Shown piece by piece: positions 29,673 through 29,725 of a DNA stretch of 29,725 nt. Numbering within the stretch: the first letter of the stretch is position 1; the number at the start of each line of letters is the position of its first letter. Below the pieces are notes generated by a model. The model was not told the origin of the DNA. It made no database searches and was given only the letters and a program-made list of their open reading frames with translations. This DNA comes from JBILVQ01 sp044370375. Its GTDB lineage: Bacteria; Bacteroidota; Bacteroidia; UBA4408. Where the stretch lies: the NCBI GenBank assembly GCA_044370375.1, contig JBILVQ010000009.1:1-29725 (forward strand). Reading direction: 5' to 3'. Position numbers and translations under genes: made by a program.

Positions 29673-29725
29673 TCCGACAAAATTCTTTATTTCAGGGCAT
29701 TGCGGCAATTTTAGCCGGAAGGGCT

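Overview
The window looks like chromosomal DNA from a member of the Bacteroidota. The first protein carries a C-terminal type IX secretion (Por) sorting domain. Several promoters match the Bacteroidota -7 element TAnnTTTG, Shine-Dalgarno sequences are scarce, and base composition is moderately AT-rich. I cannot place it below phylum. I see no tRNA, rRNA, CRISPR array, insertion sequence or phage gene.

Region 1 (1-2777): the 3' part of a secreted delta-60-repeat protein with an exact 153-bp period, a small unknown protein, an intergenic hairpin, and an exported alpha/beta-hydrolase esterase. Region 2 (2798-8637): a LysR regulator divergent from an NADP-type isocitrate dehydrogenase. The dehydrogenase is followed by a CutA/PII-fold-like protein, two small coiled-coil proteins that look like tandem paralogues, a zinc-ribbon protein of unknown function, an SbtA-type bicarbonate transporter and a minimal MscS channel. 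Region 3 (8966-11980): a compact light-repair operon with TIGR03643/DUF2805, a short FAD-domain photolyase without the usual N-terminal domain, a 43-residue DUF2256 zinc protein, and a PhrB-type (FeS-BCP family) photolyase that has lost the iron-sulfur cysteines. Three of these genes are joined by ATGA or near-ATGA overlaps.

Region 4 (11985-25161): a surface-glycan or glycoconjugate locus. A divergent methyltransferase faces a Wzt-like ABC ATPase that has no permease gene here. Then come a zinc-finger methyltransferase, a DegT aminotransferase, an ATP-grasp ligase, a cysteine-synthase-like PLP enzyme, a PduX-like GHMP kinase, another methyltransferase, two GT2 and one GT4 glycosyltransferases, and a glutamine-dependent asparagine synthetase. 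The kinase and PLP enzyme together could make an unusual amino acid through an O-phospho-serine or -threonine intermediate, which ATP-grasp, amidotransferase and methyltransferase steps could attach or decorate. A 286-bp gap in front of the PLP enzyme holds a nested, rod-like set of inverted repeats that looks like a structured RNA.

Region 5 (25170-29725): an S4/Hsp15-like RNA-binding protein, a GT-C (ArnT/PMT-like) membrane glycosyltransferase, and a divergent pair made of an M48 membrane metalloprotease and an alpha/beta hydrolase. In that pair, as in mscS, the -7 element lies only 4-5 nt from the ATG, implying leaderless or nearly leaderless mRNAs.
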